From positions 1-64,000 of the forward strand of contig NZ_AXBF01000006.1 in the NCBI RefSeq assembly GCF_000473205.1: 64,000 nucleotides of DNA, written 5' to 3'. Numbering within the stretch: the first letter of the stretch is position 1; every line of letters begins with the position of its first letter. Position numbers and translations under genes: made by a program. The notes below the pieces were generated by a model. It saw only the letters and a list, made by a program, of their open reading frames with translations. It was not told the DNA's origin and did no database searches. Below, one piece after another: positions 1 to 7,298 of this stretch. Source of the DNA: Pseudophaeobacter arcticus DSM 23566 (GTDB lineage: Bacteria > Pseudomonadota > Alphaproteobacteria > Rhodobacterales > Rhodobacteraceae).

Positions 1-42
1 GCGACTTGCGTGCGCAGCCGTTCGATCTCGGCCGGGCCGTGA

Positions 43-432
43 TCAGGCGCTGAATCCGCCATGGACCAGTTCGATCTTGTTGCCCCAGGGATCGCGCAGA
101 TAGGCGGCTAAGACGCCGGGCATCGGATAGGCGGCACGCTCTCCCGGTGCGCCCTCGTCACTGGCCCCGGCGTCGAGCCCGGCGGCATGGGCCTTTGCGA
201 CCGCCTCGCGATCCGGCGCTGCGAAGGCGACGTGAGCGCCGTTGCCCGCGGAGGCCAATCCTCCATTGAAGGGAGTCAGGAGCAGAAAGGCTACGCGGTC
301 ACGTCCGAAGGCGGCGAACCCGTCTCCTTCCGCGAGGCAGCGCTTGCCGAGGACGTCCAGAACGCGGCCATAGAAGGCGCGCGCCGCAGGCACGTCGGCA
401 ACCCCGAGGCTGAGATCGTCGATGGTGGTCAT
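43..432 (-). CDS. VOC-family (glyoxalase/bleomycin-resistance fold) protein, 129 aa
   Basis: The protein is a single small vicinal-oxygen-chelate domain. The N-terminal part reads DLSLGVADVPAARAFYGRVL, the usual first beta strand and helix of the fold, and the C-terminal part carries the closing strand with LRDPWGNKIELVH. VOC proteins act on or sequester small electrophiles and antibiotics through a metal site; the substrate here cannot be told. The start was placed at MTTIDD because an AAGGAGA ribosome site precedes it and because its ATG overlaps the TGA of the upstream acetyltransferase gene (ATGA at 429-432). It is therefore the last gene of a GST-GNAT-VOC operon. A longer reading frame upstream is only read-through in the same frame and has no ribosome site. 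Confidence 0.88.
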   Translation of the reverse strand: MTTIDDLSLGVADVPAARAFYGRVLDVLGKRCLAEGDGFAAFGRDRVAFLLLTPFNGGLASAGNGAHVAFAAPDREAVAKAHAAGLDAGASDEGAPGERAAYPMPGVLAAYLRDPWGNKIELVHGGFSA

Positions 433-944
433 GGGAACTCTCCTTGTGAACGCTGGTTGATCAACGGTGTGTCGAGACGAAATTTCAGGAATGTCGCGCC
501 GGAGTGGTCCTGCCGGCCGACAGACTGCGCCCCTATCCGGTGCAGCGCACCGAGGTTGCGGCGCGAAGGCGGCAGGAGGAAGGTGACGAAGGGGATGCGC
601 GGATCGGCGCGCGCGAAGTCGAGCGCCGCATGCGTGATCCGCTGGCCAAGCCCGAAATCCCGCGGCCGCAACACGAGGCCAAAGTCCCATTCCGCGTCTT
701 CCTTCTGGAAGCCACCCCAGCCGACATACCGTTTTCCGGCCAGGAAGGCCCAGTGGCCGAGACCGTCGCGCGCCCAAGCCGCCTCTTTGGCCGCCACGAA
801 GGCCCGCGCCTCCGCCTCGCCCCAGTTGCCGGTCAGCAATGGCATGTGCGCGCGCAGACGCGGATCCGACATGTGCGCGACGAGGTCCTCAAGTGGCACG
901 TCGGTCAGCCGCGCGAAGCGGAGGGCGGGGACGGCGCCGATCAT
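429..944 (-). CDS. GNAT-family N-acetyltransferase, 171 aa
   Basis: The protein resembles the RimJ/RimL-type GNAT enzymes (Acetyltransf_3 group), which transfer acetyl from acetyl-CoA to an amine. The visible pattern is an N-terminal LRFARLTDVPLEDL strand-helix, a central WAFLAGKRYVGWGGF strand, and the acetyl-CoA region around LRPRDFGLGQRITHAALDFA, where the Q/R-x-x-G-x-G/A pyrophosphate loop is expected. The start at MIGAVPAL was chosen because its ATG overlaps the stop of the GST gene (ATGA at 941-944), and its own stop overlaps the start of the VOC gene in the same way. The gene is thus translationally coupled on both sides. The acceptor substrate is unknown. Confidence 0.85.
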   Translation of the reverse strand: MIGAVPALRFARLTDVPLEDLVAHMSDPRLRAHMPLLTGNWGEAEARAFVAAKEAAWARDGLGHWAFLAGKRYVGWGGFQKEDAEWDFGLVLRPRDFGLGQRITHAALDFARADPRIPFVTFLLPPSRRNLGALHRIGAQSVGRQDHSGATFLKFRLDTPLINQRSQGEFP

Positions 945-1633
945 GCCGTTTGCCGGAGCGTGAGGCAGGACAGCTCCATCATCCGCGACAGCGCGCTGTC
1001 CCTGCGGCGCAGGAAGTCGGCCAGCCTTTCGGGATACTCCGCCGTGACCGCGTTCCGCACCGAAGGCCTCTCGGCCAATGCGCGACGCCATTCGGCCATC
1101 CCCGACAGCCCATCGAAGACGCCGAAGTCGGCAATCCGGTCGAAGGTGTCGAAGTAGCGGAAGACCGGCGCGAAGACCGCATCGACCAGGCTGAATTGCT
1201 CTCCGGCGAACCAGGGACCGGGGCGAAGCTGGCCTTCCATCACCCGGAACCGGGCGTGGAGCGCCGCGGCCTTTCGCTCGAGCGTCCCGGAATCGGGGGC
1301 GGTGTAGAACCCGGCGATGTCGTTCAGGCATTCCGAGGCGAAGCCGATCCACGCGCGGTGCCGTGCGCGCTCGACCGGGTCGGCGGGATGCAGCGGCTGG
1401 GGCAGCGTGTCCTCGAGGAATTCGAGGATCGCGGCGGATTCAAACAGCGCCGCCTCGCCGACCTTCAGGACCGGCGTCCGCCCGAGCGGTGACAATGCCA
1501 GAAACCAGCCGGGCTTGTTCGCCAGATCGACGGTGACGCGCTCGTGCGCCACACCCTTTTCGGAAAGCGCGATGGCGATGCGTTGGACGTAAGGGCACAG
1601 CGCGTGGCTGACGAGTGTGATGGACTGTGTCAT
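941..1633 (-). CDS. Glutathione S-transferase family protein, 230 aa
   Basis: This is a two-domain cytosolic GST. The N-terminal thioredoxin-like domain (about residues 1-85) has the redox-type motif CPYVQR near residue 13, the cis-proline segment GRTPVL and the glutathione-binding ESAAI motif. An all-helical C-terminal domain follows, with the usual FAGEQFSLVDAVFAPVF N-cap box region. The CPY sequence makes it omega/beta-like, so thiol transferase or dehalogenase activity is possible. It is the first gene of a tightly coupled operon with a GNAT acetyltransferase and a VOC protein, a set that suggests handling of reactive electrophiles. The specific substrate cannot be inferred. Confidence 0.9.
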   Translation of the reverse strand: MTQSITLVSHALCPYVQRIAIALSEKGVAHERVTVDLANKPGWFLALSPLGRTPVLKVGEAALFESAAILEFLEDTLPQPLHPADPVERARHRAWIGFASECLNDIAGFYTAPDSGTLERKAAALHARFRVMEGQLRPGPWFAGEQFSLVDAVFAPVFRYFDTFDRIADFGVFDGLSGMAEWRRALAERPSVRNAVTAEYPERLADFLRRRDSALSRMMELSCLTLRQTA

Positions 1634-1707
1634 TCTATTCGCCTCTGGAAATGGCGCGCAGGCCGCCCTGGGGGTGTCTGGGGAACAGAGGGCGGCCCGT
1701 GCGTGCG

Positions 1708-2076
1708 TCAGGCGCCGGACCGGGTCCGGACGGTGACGGTTCCTTTCATGTGGGGGTGATAGGCGCAGAAGTAGGAATAGTCGCCGGGCGCGTCGAACGT
1801 GATGCGTGCGCGGCCGCCCTTTTCCAGCGTGCCGGTATCCCAGCTTCCGTCCTCGGCCGTGGCGGTGTGCGGCGCAAGATCGGCGTTCGTCCAGGTGATG
1901 CTGTCGCCCACAAGGACTTCGACGCTAGCCGGATCGAAGGCGAAGCTGGCGATGCGCACCTCGACCTCGTGCGTGCCGTCATGGGCCCGCGCAAGCCCCG
2001 GCAGCCCGGCCAGGGACAGGGCCGCGCCCAGCCCCCGGCCGAACCCGCGCCGGGTCAGGGGCGTCAGCCCGCGCAC
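1708..2076 (-). CDS. Secreted cupredoxin (plastocyanin/amicyanin-like blue copper protein), 122 aa
   Basis: The first 31 residues form a Tat-type signal (TRRGFGRGLGAALSLAG, ending ARA). The mature domain has a complete type 1 copper site: His70 in LAPHT, then the C-terminal loop with Cys104, His107 and Met110 in FCAYHPHM. Proteins of this family shuttle electrons in the periplasm. The start is a GTG at 2074-2076, lying inside the end of the DUF4142 gene, so the two genes overlap by 13 bp and are presumably translated together; this avoids a read-through product spanning both. The Tat signal suggests that copper is inserted before export. Confidence 0.85.
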   Translation of the reverse strand: MRGLTPLTRRGFGRGLGAALSLAGLPGLARAHDGTHEVEVRIASFAFDPASVEVLVGDSITWTNADLAPHTATAEDGSWDTGTLEKGGRARITFDAPGDYSYFCAYHPHMKGTVTVRTRSGA

Positions 2077-2591
2077 GTCAGCCCCGCGACCATGTTCTCC
2101 GCGTGCTGCTCGTGCGCCTTGAAGGTCACCAGCGCGTCCTCGAGCAGCGCCTTCAGCGGCTCCACCGTGACGACGGGGATGAAGCTTTCGGCGACGGTCT
2201 TGTTGACGACCTGATGATAGCCGAGCTCGTTGGCCGCATAGGCGCAATCGAACGCATTGCCGGTCAGGGCCATCAGTTCGGCCCGCTTGGCGGCCGCACC
2301 CTCGACCAGCGCCTGCGACAGCCCGTTGTCCTGCGGCGTCACCTGCAGTTCGGCGATCAGCGCGCCCGCCGCCTCGTTGACGGCGCTGTGGTCGCGGATC
2401 ATCGTCTGGGCGAATTCGCGCACCGCCTCGTTCTCGGAAACCGCCAGCGCCAGATGCGCGTAGCGGATGTCGAGCCCGCCCGCCGTATAGGCCGTGTGGG
2501 CGATCTCGAGGTCGTTCATCGGCTCGTCCGCCTGAGCGGCGAAGCCAGTCGTGGCGAGGGCGAATCCAATGGCAAGGGTCAAGGTCTTCAT
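2064..2591 (-). CDS. DUF4142 periplasmic protein, 175 aa
   Basis: An N-terminal Sec signal (MKTLTLAIGFALATTGFAAQA) precedes a helical, ferritin-like DUF4142 domain containing EFAQTMIRDHSAVNEA and YHQVVNKTV, which matches the family's characteristic paired-helix pattern with conserved His and Asp. The function of DUF4142 proteins is not established; they are often next to stress and extracytoplasmic regulators. Here the gene overlaps and precedes a cupredoxin gene, so a joint periplasmic redox or metal role is a reasonable inference. It is transcribed divergently from an AraC-type regulator. Confidence 0.85.
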   Translation of the reverse strand: MKTLTLAIGFALATTGFAAQADEPMNDLEIAHTAYTAGGLDIRYAHLALAVSENEAVREFAQTMIRDHSAVNEAAGALIAELQVTPQDNGLSQALVEGAAAKRAELMALTGNAFDCAYAANELGYHQVVNKTVAESFIPVVTVEPLKALLEDALVTFKAHEQHAENMVAGLTCAG

Positions 2592-2652
2592 GGGAGTGTC
2601 TCCGGGTTGGTGGTTTGAATGTCACCGATCTGCCCGAGATCATCCGGCGTTT

Positions 2653-2675
2653 GAATGCCGGAAAGTCCGGAATTC
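2653..2675. promoter_or_regulatory. Inverted repeat between divergent DUF4142 and AraC genes
   Basis: Arms GAATGCCGGA (2653-2662) and TCCGGAATTC (2666-2675) match as an inverted repeat at 9 of 10 positions around a 3-nt spacer. The site lies in the gap between the two divergent genes if the AraC gene starts at 2732, so it is a candidate operator for one or both promoters. The binding protein is not known, and AraC proteins usually bind direct rather than inverted repeats. Confidence 0.45.
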
Positions 2676-2731
2676 ATGCGAGATCGTCCTATGAGCTGGA
2701 CGTGCCTGAAATTGCTGATAAACTCTTAGCC

Positions 2732-3688
2732 ATGTTGGACCTGCTCAGTGACATCCTCACCCGCCTTTCGCTTCGTGGTACGCTCTATTTCCGTACGAGC
2801 TTCATGGAACCCTGGGGCGTCCGCGTGCCCGCCTTCCGCGACGTGGCGCGTTTCCACTTTGCCCATCGGGGCGAGGCGCTGGTGCGTTTAGCGGGGGCGC
2901 AGGTCCCCGTGCACCTGGCGCAGGGCGACCTGATCGTGATTCCCCACGGGGCGGCCCATGTCCTCAGTTGCCGCCACACCGGACCCGACGAGGCGTTGCC
3001 GCTGGACGACGTGCTGTCCCGCTCCGGGTTTCCGGGTCACGGCACGCTGGTCTGGGGCGGCGGCGAGAGCCCGCGCGATACGCAGCTGATCTGCGGGCAC
3101 TTCGCGCTGGCCGAAGGGTCACGGCATCTGCTGTTCGACCGCTTGCCCCCCTTTATCCACTTACGCGGCTATGGAGAGGAGGCTGGCCCCTGGCTTGAAG
3201 CCACGCTCAAGGTCATCGGGGCCGAAGCCGGCGGCGCACGGCTCGGCGGCGATCTGATCGCTCTGAAGATGTCCGAGGCGATCTTCGCCCAAGCGATCCG
3301 TGCCCATATCGAGGCGGAGCACGAGACGGACTGTGGCGTGGCTGGTTTTGCCGACCCCCATCTGGCGCGGGCGCTGACCGCGTTTCACCGTGCGCCGACC
3401 GCCGACTGGACGGTTGCCAGCCTCGCCCGTGAGGCGGGGCTGTCACGGACAGGCTTTGCCGAGCGGTTCTCGGACCGACTCGGCGTGACGCCGATGGCCT
3501 ATGTCACCTCCTGGCGGATGCAGATCGCGCGCGAGGCGCTCGCAGCGCGGGGGCTCTCGGTGGCTGAGGCGGCGGAAGTCTCGGGCTACGCGTCGGAATC
3601 CGCCTTCAGCCGGGTCTTCAAGAAGGAGATCGGCGTGTCGCCCGCCGCCTTCCGGCAGTCCGGCATCGCGCGACACGAGGCAGCATAG
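2732..3688 (+). CDS. AraC-family transcriptional regulator with N-terminal cupin, 318 aa
   Basis: The N-terminal half is a cupin ligand-binding domain of the AraC_binding/Cupin_6 type (FHFAHRGEALVRL, then LAQGDLIVIPHGAAHVLS). The C-terminal ~100 residues hold two helix-turn-helix motifs: WTVASLAREAGLSRTGFAERF, and the AraC signature ending GYASESAFSRVFKKEIGVSPAAFRQS. The frame is open back to an ATG at 2615, only 23 bp from the divergent DUF4142 gene. The start at 2732 (MLDLLSDIL) was preferred because proteins of this subgroup usually begin there and it leaves room for divergent promoters. Neither start has a strong ribosome site. It probably controls the divergent DUF4142/cupredoxin pair or the following two genes. 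Confidence 0.85.
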   Translation: MLDLLSDILTRLSLRGTLYFRTSFMEPWGVRVPAFRDVARFHFAHRGEALVRLAGAQVPVHLAQGDLIVIPHGAAHVLSCRHTGPDEALPLDDVLSRSGFPGHGTLVWGGGESPRDTQLICGHFALAEGSRHLLFDRLPPFIHLRGYGEEAGPWLEATLKVIGAEAGGARLGGDLIALKMSEAIFAQAIRAHIEAEHETDCGVAGFADPHLARALTAFHRAPTADWTVASLAREAGLSRTGFAERFSDRLGVTPMAYVTSWRMQIAREALAARGLSVAEAAEVSGYASESAFSRVFKKEIGVSPAAFRQSGIARHEAA

Positions 3689-3694
3689 TGCAGC

Positions 3695-3710
3695 GTCCGA
3701 GTTCTCGGAC
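3695..3710. promoter_or_regulatory. 16-bp palindrome after the AraC gene
   Basis: GTCCGAG and CTCGGAC form perfect 7-bp arms around TT. The site lies 7 bp after the AraC stop and about 115 bp before the next start. It could be an operator of the downstream two-gene unit or a weak terminator stem; there is no T-tract, which favours a protein-binding site. Confidence 0.4.
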
Positions 3711-3825
3711 GATCTGCAATACTATATGGACTATCTGAAATTCATCGTCCGCACCGGTACCCTTAGGTTGGAGGCCACGGCGGCGTCGCTCGTCGTTTGA
3801 TCCCCAACCGAAAGGACCCTGCGCC

Positions 3826-4188
3826 ATGCGCTTCGTCACCAAGACCATCCATGCCTGGCTCGACTACCCCGTCGCGCTCGCCCTCATCGCCCTGCCGTTC
3901 CTGCTCGGGCTCGGTGCCTCAAATCCGCTCGCCCTCACGATCTCGCCGATCGTGGGCGTCGCGGCCTTCCTGCTGACCGTGTTCACCGACCACCACCTCG
4001 GCGTGATCCGCGTGCTGCCCTACAAGCTGCACCTCGCCGTCGATCTGGCGGTCGGCGTCCTGTTCCTGATCCTGCCCTTCGCGCTCGGCTTTTCCGGGCT
4101 CGATGCCGCCTACTACTGGCTGAACGGCGCCGCCGTCGTCGCGGTCATCGGCCTCTCGAAACCCGAAACCGCGATGGTCGCGGCCTGA
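3826..4188 (+). CDS. Small four-helix membrane protein of unknown function, 120 aa
   Basis: The sequence has four hydrophobic segments, approximately residues 14-30, 36-53, 66-87 and 93-112, separated by short polar turns such as TDHHLG and SKPE. It resembles the SPW-repeat-like small integral membrane proteins found in alphaproteobacteria, for which no activity is known. An AAAGGA ribosome site lies upstream of the ATG. It is 28 bp from the AhpD-like gene that follows, so the two are probably co-transcribed, with the AraC gene upstream as a possible regulator. Confidence 0.75.
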   Translation: MRFVTKTIHAWLDYPVALALIALPFLLGLGASNPLALTISPIVGVAAFLLTVFTDHHLGVIRVLPYKLHLAVDLAVGVLFLILPFALGFSGLDAAYYWLNGAAVVAVIGLSKPETAMVAA

Positions 4189-4216
4189 TCCCCCTGCATA
4201 TCGAAAGGACAATCCA

Positions 4217-4765
4217 ATGGCTCGTATCACCCAGATTTCCGACTCTGCCGCCACCCCTGAGGCCGCCGCGCTCTTCACAGCCATCAAGGGCAAGATCGGC
4301 ATGGTGCCGAACCTCTACCGGGTCGCCGCGAACCAGCCGGCAGTGCTTGCCGGGCTTCTCGGACTCGGCGAATCGCTTGGACGCGGCAGCTTCGACGCCC
4401 GCACCCGCGAGGCGATCGCGCTGGCCGTTGCCGGCGCCAACGCCTGCGACTACTGCGCCTCGGCGCATTCCGCGATCTCGGCCGGACTGAAAGTCGCACC
4501 CGAGGCGGTGAAGGCGCATCTCGCCGGCCGAGCGGAAACCCCGCGCATGGCGGCAATCCTGAGGCTTGCGGTCGCCATCGTGGCCGCAAAGGGGATGATC
4601 GAGGACGCAGACCTCGATGCCGCACGGGCTGCTGGACTGACCGAGGCCGACATCGTCGAGACGGTTGCGAACGTGGTGGCGAACATCTTCACCAACTACC
4701 TCAACCATGTCGCGGCCACCGACATCGACTTCCCGGTGGTCTCGGCCGGCAAGGCCGCCGCCTGA
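4217..4765 (+). CDS. AhpD-like carboxymuconolactone decarboxylase-family peroxidase, 182 aa
   Basis: The protein belongs to the AhpD/CMD fold and matches the peroxidase-related enzymes. The catalytic signature is complete: a conserved glutamate (REAIAL) upstream of Cys77-x-x-Cys80 with His84 (CDYCASAH). In AhpD this pair reduces alkylhydroperoxides using electrons from a partner. The N-terminal KIGMVPNLYRVAANQPAVL is the usual substrate-side helix segment of this subfamily. An AAAGGAC ribosome site precedes the ATG. It follows the small membrane protein gene and is closed by a strong GC hairpin. Confidence 0.9.
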   Translation: MARITQISDSAATPEAAALFTAIKGKIGMVPNLYRVAANQPAVLAGLLGLGESLGRGSFDARTREAIALAVAGANACDYCASAHSAISAGLKVAPEAVKAHLAGRAETPRMAAILRLAVAIVAAKGMIEDADLDAARAAGLTEADIVETVANVVANIFTNYLNHVAATDIDFPVVSAGKAAA

Positions 4766-4778
4766 GCGGTGCCAGTAC

Positions 4779-4807
4779 GCGGCGGCCGCGAGACGCGCGG
4801 CCGCCGC
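4779..4807 (+). terminator. Strong GC hairpin after the AhpD-like gene
   Basis: Twelve-base-pair perfect arms, GCGGCGGCCGCG and CGCGGCCGCCGC, enclose a 5-nt loop AGACG, starting 14 bp after the stop codon. The stem is long and GC-rich but lacks a clear T-tract, so termination may be inefficient or factor-assisted. Confidence 0.55.
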
Positions 4808-5368
4808 CTCTACGGACATCCGTGGGGATCGAATTTTCACAACAAGAACAACATATTTCTCGTATCAGGCGTGAACTTTCCAAGTTGCTGCCAAGGCTCC
4901 CGACCGATGCAAGCAGAAAACGAGACAAGGCTGCCGCACCTTTGTCCCCGCGATGCCCGCTTCTCTTTTGTATCGCTCAAGACCTGTCGCGCTGTGCTCA
5001 GTGAGCTGCCTAATCGGCACGAACGCGCCTGCTCCCGCATCACAGAATAATAGCTCAGAATCTCAGCGTAGGCGGATCCATCCGGCAGCGAAGTCAACTC
5101 CTTGGCCGCACTGCACGGACATGACCGCGAACCTGTCATCATCAATTGCTCGTCCCCGGAGAACATTTTGAGGCGCCGAAGAGTCCAATCTCTGCCAGCG
5201 CACCGAAGTATCCGTGACCCAGCGCGAAATCGCTCGATCAAAACTTAAGCATGCGCTGCAAACGACATCGCCGAAATTTTTGAAATCATGGTTGAATCGC
5301 CACCATCCGTCATCTGAACTGACACACTAGACTGCCGCGAACAGGTCGATCCAAAAGCGTATTCACCC
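4808..5368. other. No recognisable gene (561 bp)
   Basis: This gap separates the stress-gene block from the mobilization block. It is less GC-rich than its neighbours. Short open frames exist on both strands (for example 4822-5004 on plus and 4837-5241 on minus), but none has a family match or a good ribosome site. It is probably a junction with gene debris. Confidence 0.5.
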
Positions 5369-7282
5369 TCACCCTCCCAACAACTCCTCAATGAAATCCT
5401 CCCGCGCATCCAACACCGCCTCCCATTCCTTCGGCACGGCCGCTTCCCGCTCGAGCGTCTCGGGCTCAGGCTGCCCGCGCCCGGCCTCCATTGTCCTCAC
5501 GCTCATAGCGCGCGCTTCGCGACGCTGCGAGCGATCCCGGACAGGCGCGCGTTCGACTGGTTTCAACGGCTCATCCGCGCCGGCTTCGTCACCACCGTCA
5601 CCGCCCCAGGGCCCCACGCCCTGCACACTCGGCGGATAGGGGAACGGCTTGCCCTCCTGGCGGGCCAGCATCTCCTTGAAGAAGGGATCGTCGTAATACT
5701 TGATCCGGCTCGCCTTGATCGGATGCTGGGGCGAGGCGAGGATGATCACCTCGTCGGGATCCATGAGGCGCGCTTCCGTCTCGGAAAGCAGAGGCCGTTC
5801 TTCCAGCCGTGCCGAGGTCGAGGTCGCGCCGAGGAAACCTTTGTTACGCCCATACATCCTGGTGACCGCCTCGCGGGTCGTGCTGCCGACGGCGGCGGAG
5901 ACCTCCTTCACGGTGCGCTGGTCGCGAGGCGTGATGTAGAGCTTCAGCCCTGCCCCGTTCTCGAGGCTTTCGCGGCCCTCGGGCCCGTAGATCCGGTCAA
6001 GCGAGGCCAGTGACTGCGCAATCATCGCAACCCGGCCGCCGTAGCTCGCCAGCGAATGGATCGCGCGCTCGAGATAGGGCATGGCCCCCATCTGCTGGAA
6101 CTCGTCGATCATCATCATGACGGGCCAGGGCTCATCCGGGCCCGGCTCGTTCAGGCGGATCGACGCGATGAGGTCGGCGAACATCAGGCGCAGGAGCGGC
6201 GCCAGCGTCGCGATATGATCCTCGGAGACCGCGATATAGAGCGACTGCGGGGTTTTCCGGAAGGTCGAGAAATCAAAGTCGCTCGCCTCGGTGGCCGAGC
6301 GCACCGCCGGGTTGTCCCATTGCTTGAGACCGGCGGTCATCAGCGCCTGGATGTTCGAGGTCAGCAGCCGCGACGAGGCCGAAGCAGCGTTGGTCCAGAG
6401 CTCGCGCAGGATGTCTTCCTCGGCCTCGTCTGCATAGGTCTTGTATTGCGCGTTCTTGTATTCGCCCCCGGCGACGATCCTGTTCACCTCGCCGAGGTTC
6501 GGCGTGCCGCGCTGGATCGCCAGCAGGCAGGCCGCGACAAAGATCGACTTGCCCGCCTCGGAGAAGGTGTCGAGGGTCTTGTTGTCCTTGTCGAGGAAAA
6601 GGTCGGCGAGGATCGACACCTCGGTGAAACGCTGCGCAAAGCTCGGTGCCTTGGCGATCCGCGCGAGCGGGTTGTAGCGGTGTGTGGCGTTGGCCCAATC
6701 GAAGGGGCTGAAGCGATAGACCTCGTCCCCGTTCAGCGCCCGGAGCCGCGCGGTCTTCTCGAAGTTCTCGCCCTTCACGTCGAGCACCACGACCGAGCCC
6801 GCGAAGCTCAGAAGGTTCGGGATCACGAAACCCACGCCCTTACCGGCGCGGGTGGGCGCGACCATCATCACATGCGGGATCGTGGTCGAGGAGATGAACT
6901 CTGCCTTGGACGTCGGGGAACCAAGCTTGCCGCAGACAAAGCCCTTGCCCGGGGCCTGCAGCATGTCGTTCTTCTTCAGCTCTGCCTTGGTCTGCCAATG
7001 GGCGGAACCGTAGTCGTCCCGCTCCTTCTTCCAGGTCCAGGCCAGCGCCAGGGCGCCGAGGCCGATGGCTCCGAAGCCGACGGCACCAAACCCCACCTTG
7101 AAGGCCTCGGGATGCGCCGCGCGCGTGCCTGCGCTGGCCTTCCAGAGCGCCAGCATGTCGAAACTCTGAAACCCGGTTTTCAGGGCCAGGGTCAGGTAGA
7201 AGGCGGCAACGATGGTGCCTATGATGGCGCCGCAGATCACACCGAAAAGAAGCGCAGCCCAGAGGGGAAGTGTCTTGGTCAT
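5369..7282 (-). CDS. traG: Type IV coupling protein TraG/VirD4, conjugal transfer ATPase, 637 aa
   Basis: This membrane-anchored hexameric ATPase links the relaxosome to a type IV secretion channel. Two N-terminal membrane segments lie at about residues 8-34 and 66-84. The NTPase domain has a Walker A APTRAGKG at 142-149 and a Walker B-type MMMIDEFQQMG further on, with the family's PTRAGKGVGF, DVKGENF and AQSLASLDRIYG segments. The C-terminal ~90 residues are polar and variable, as usual. The start at 7282 (MTKTLP) is favoured by a GGGGAG site about 9 nt upstream; an ATG three codons earlier sits directly on that site. The gene follows the relaxase stop almost immediately, giving a relaxase-traG operon. 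No trb/virB genes are seen nearby, so the channel must be encoded elsewhere. Confidence 0.93.
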   Translation of the reverse strand: MTKTLPLWAALLFGVICGAIIGTIVAAFYLTLALKTGFQSFDMLALWKASAGTRAAHPEAFKVGFGAVGFGAIGLGALALAWTWKKERDDYGSAHWQTKAELKKNDMLQAPGKGFVCGKLGSPTSKAEFISSTTIPHVMMVAPTRAGKGVGFVIPNLLSFAGSVVVLDVKGENFEKTARLRALNGDEVYRFSPFDWANATHRYNPLARIAKAPSFAQRFTEVSILADLFLDKDNKTLDTFSEAGKSIFVAACLLAIQRGTPNLGEVNRIVAGGEYKNAQYKTYADEAEEDILRELWTNAASASSRLLTSNIQALMTAGLKQWDNPAVRSATEASDFDFSTFRKTPQSLYIAVSEDHIATLAPLLRLMFADLIASIRLNEPGPDEPWPVMMMIDEFQQMGAMPYLERAIHSLASYGGRVAMIAQSLASLDRIYGPEGRESLENGAGLKLYITPRDQRTVKEVSAAVGSTTREAVTRMYGRNKGFLGATSTSARLEERPLLSETEARLMDPDEVIILASPQHPIKASRIKYYDDPFFKEMLARQEGKPFPYPPSVQGVGPWGGDGGDEAGADEPLKPVERAPVRDRSQRREARAMSVRTMEAGRGQPEPETLEREAAVPKEWEAVLDAREDFIEELLGG

Positions 7283-7298
7283 GGTGGTCATCTCCCCC

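Noticed and set aside
4837..5241. A 134-codon minus-strand frame in the gap before traG
   Set aside because: No family match, no ribosome site and irregular composition; treated as gene debris or chance.
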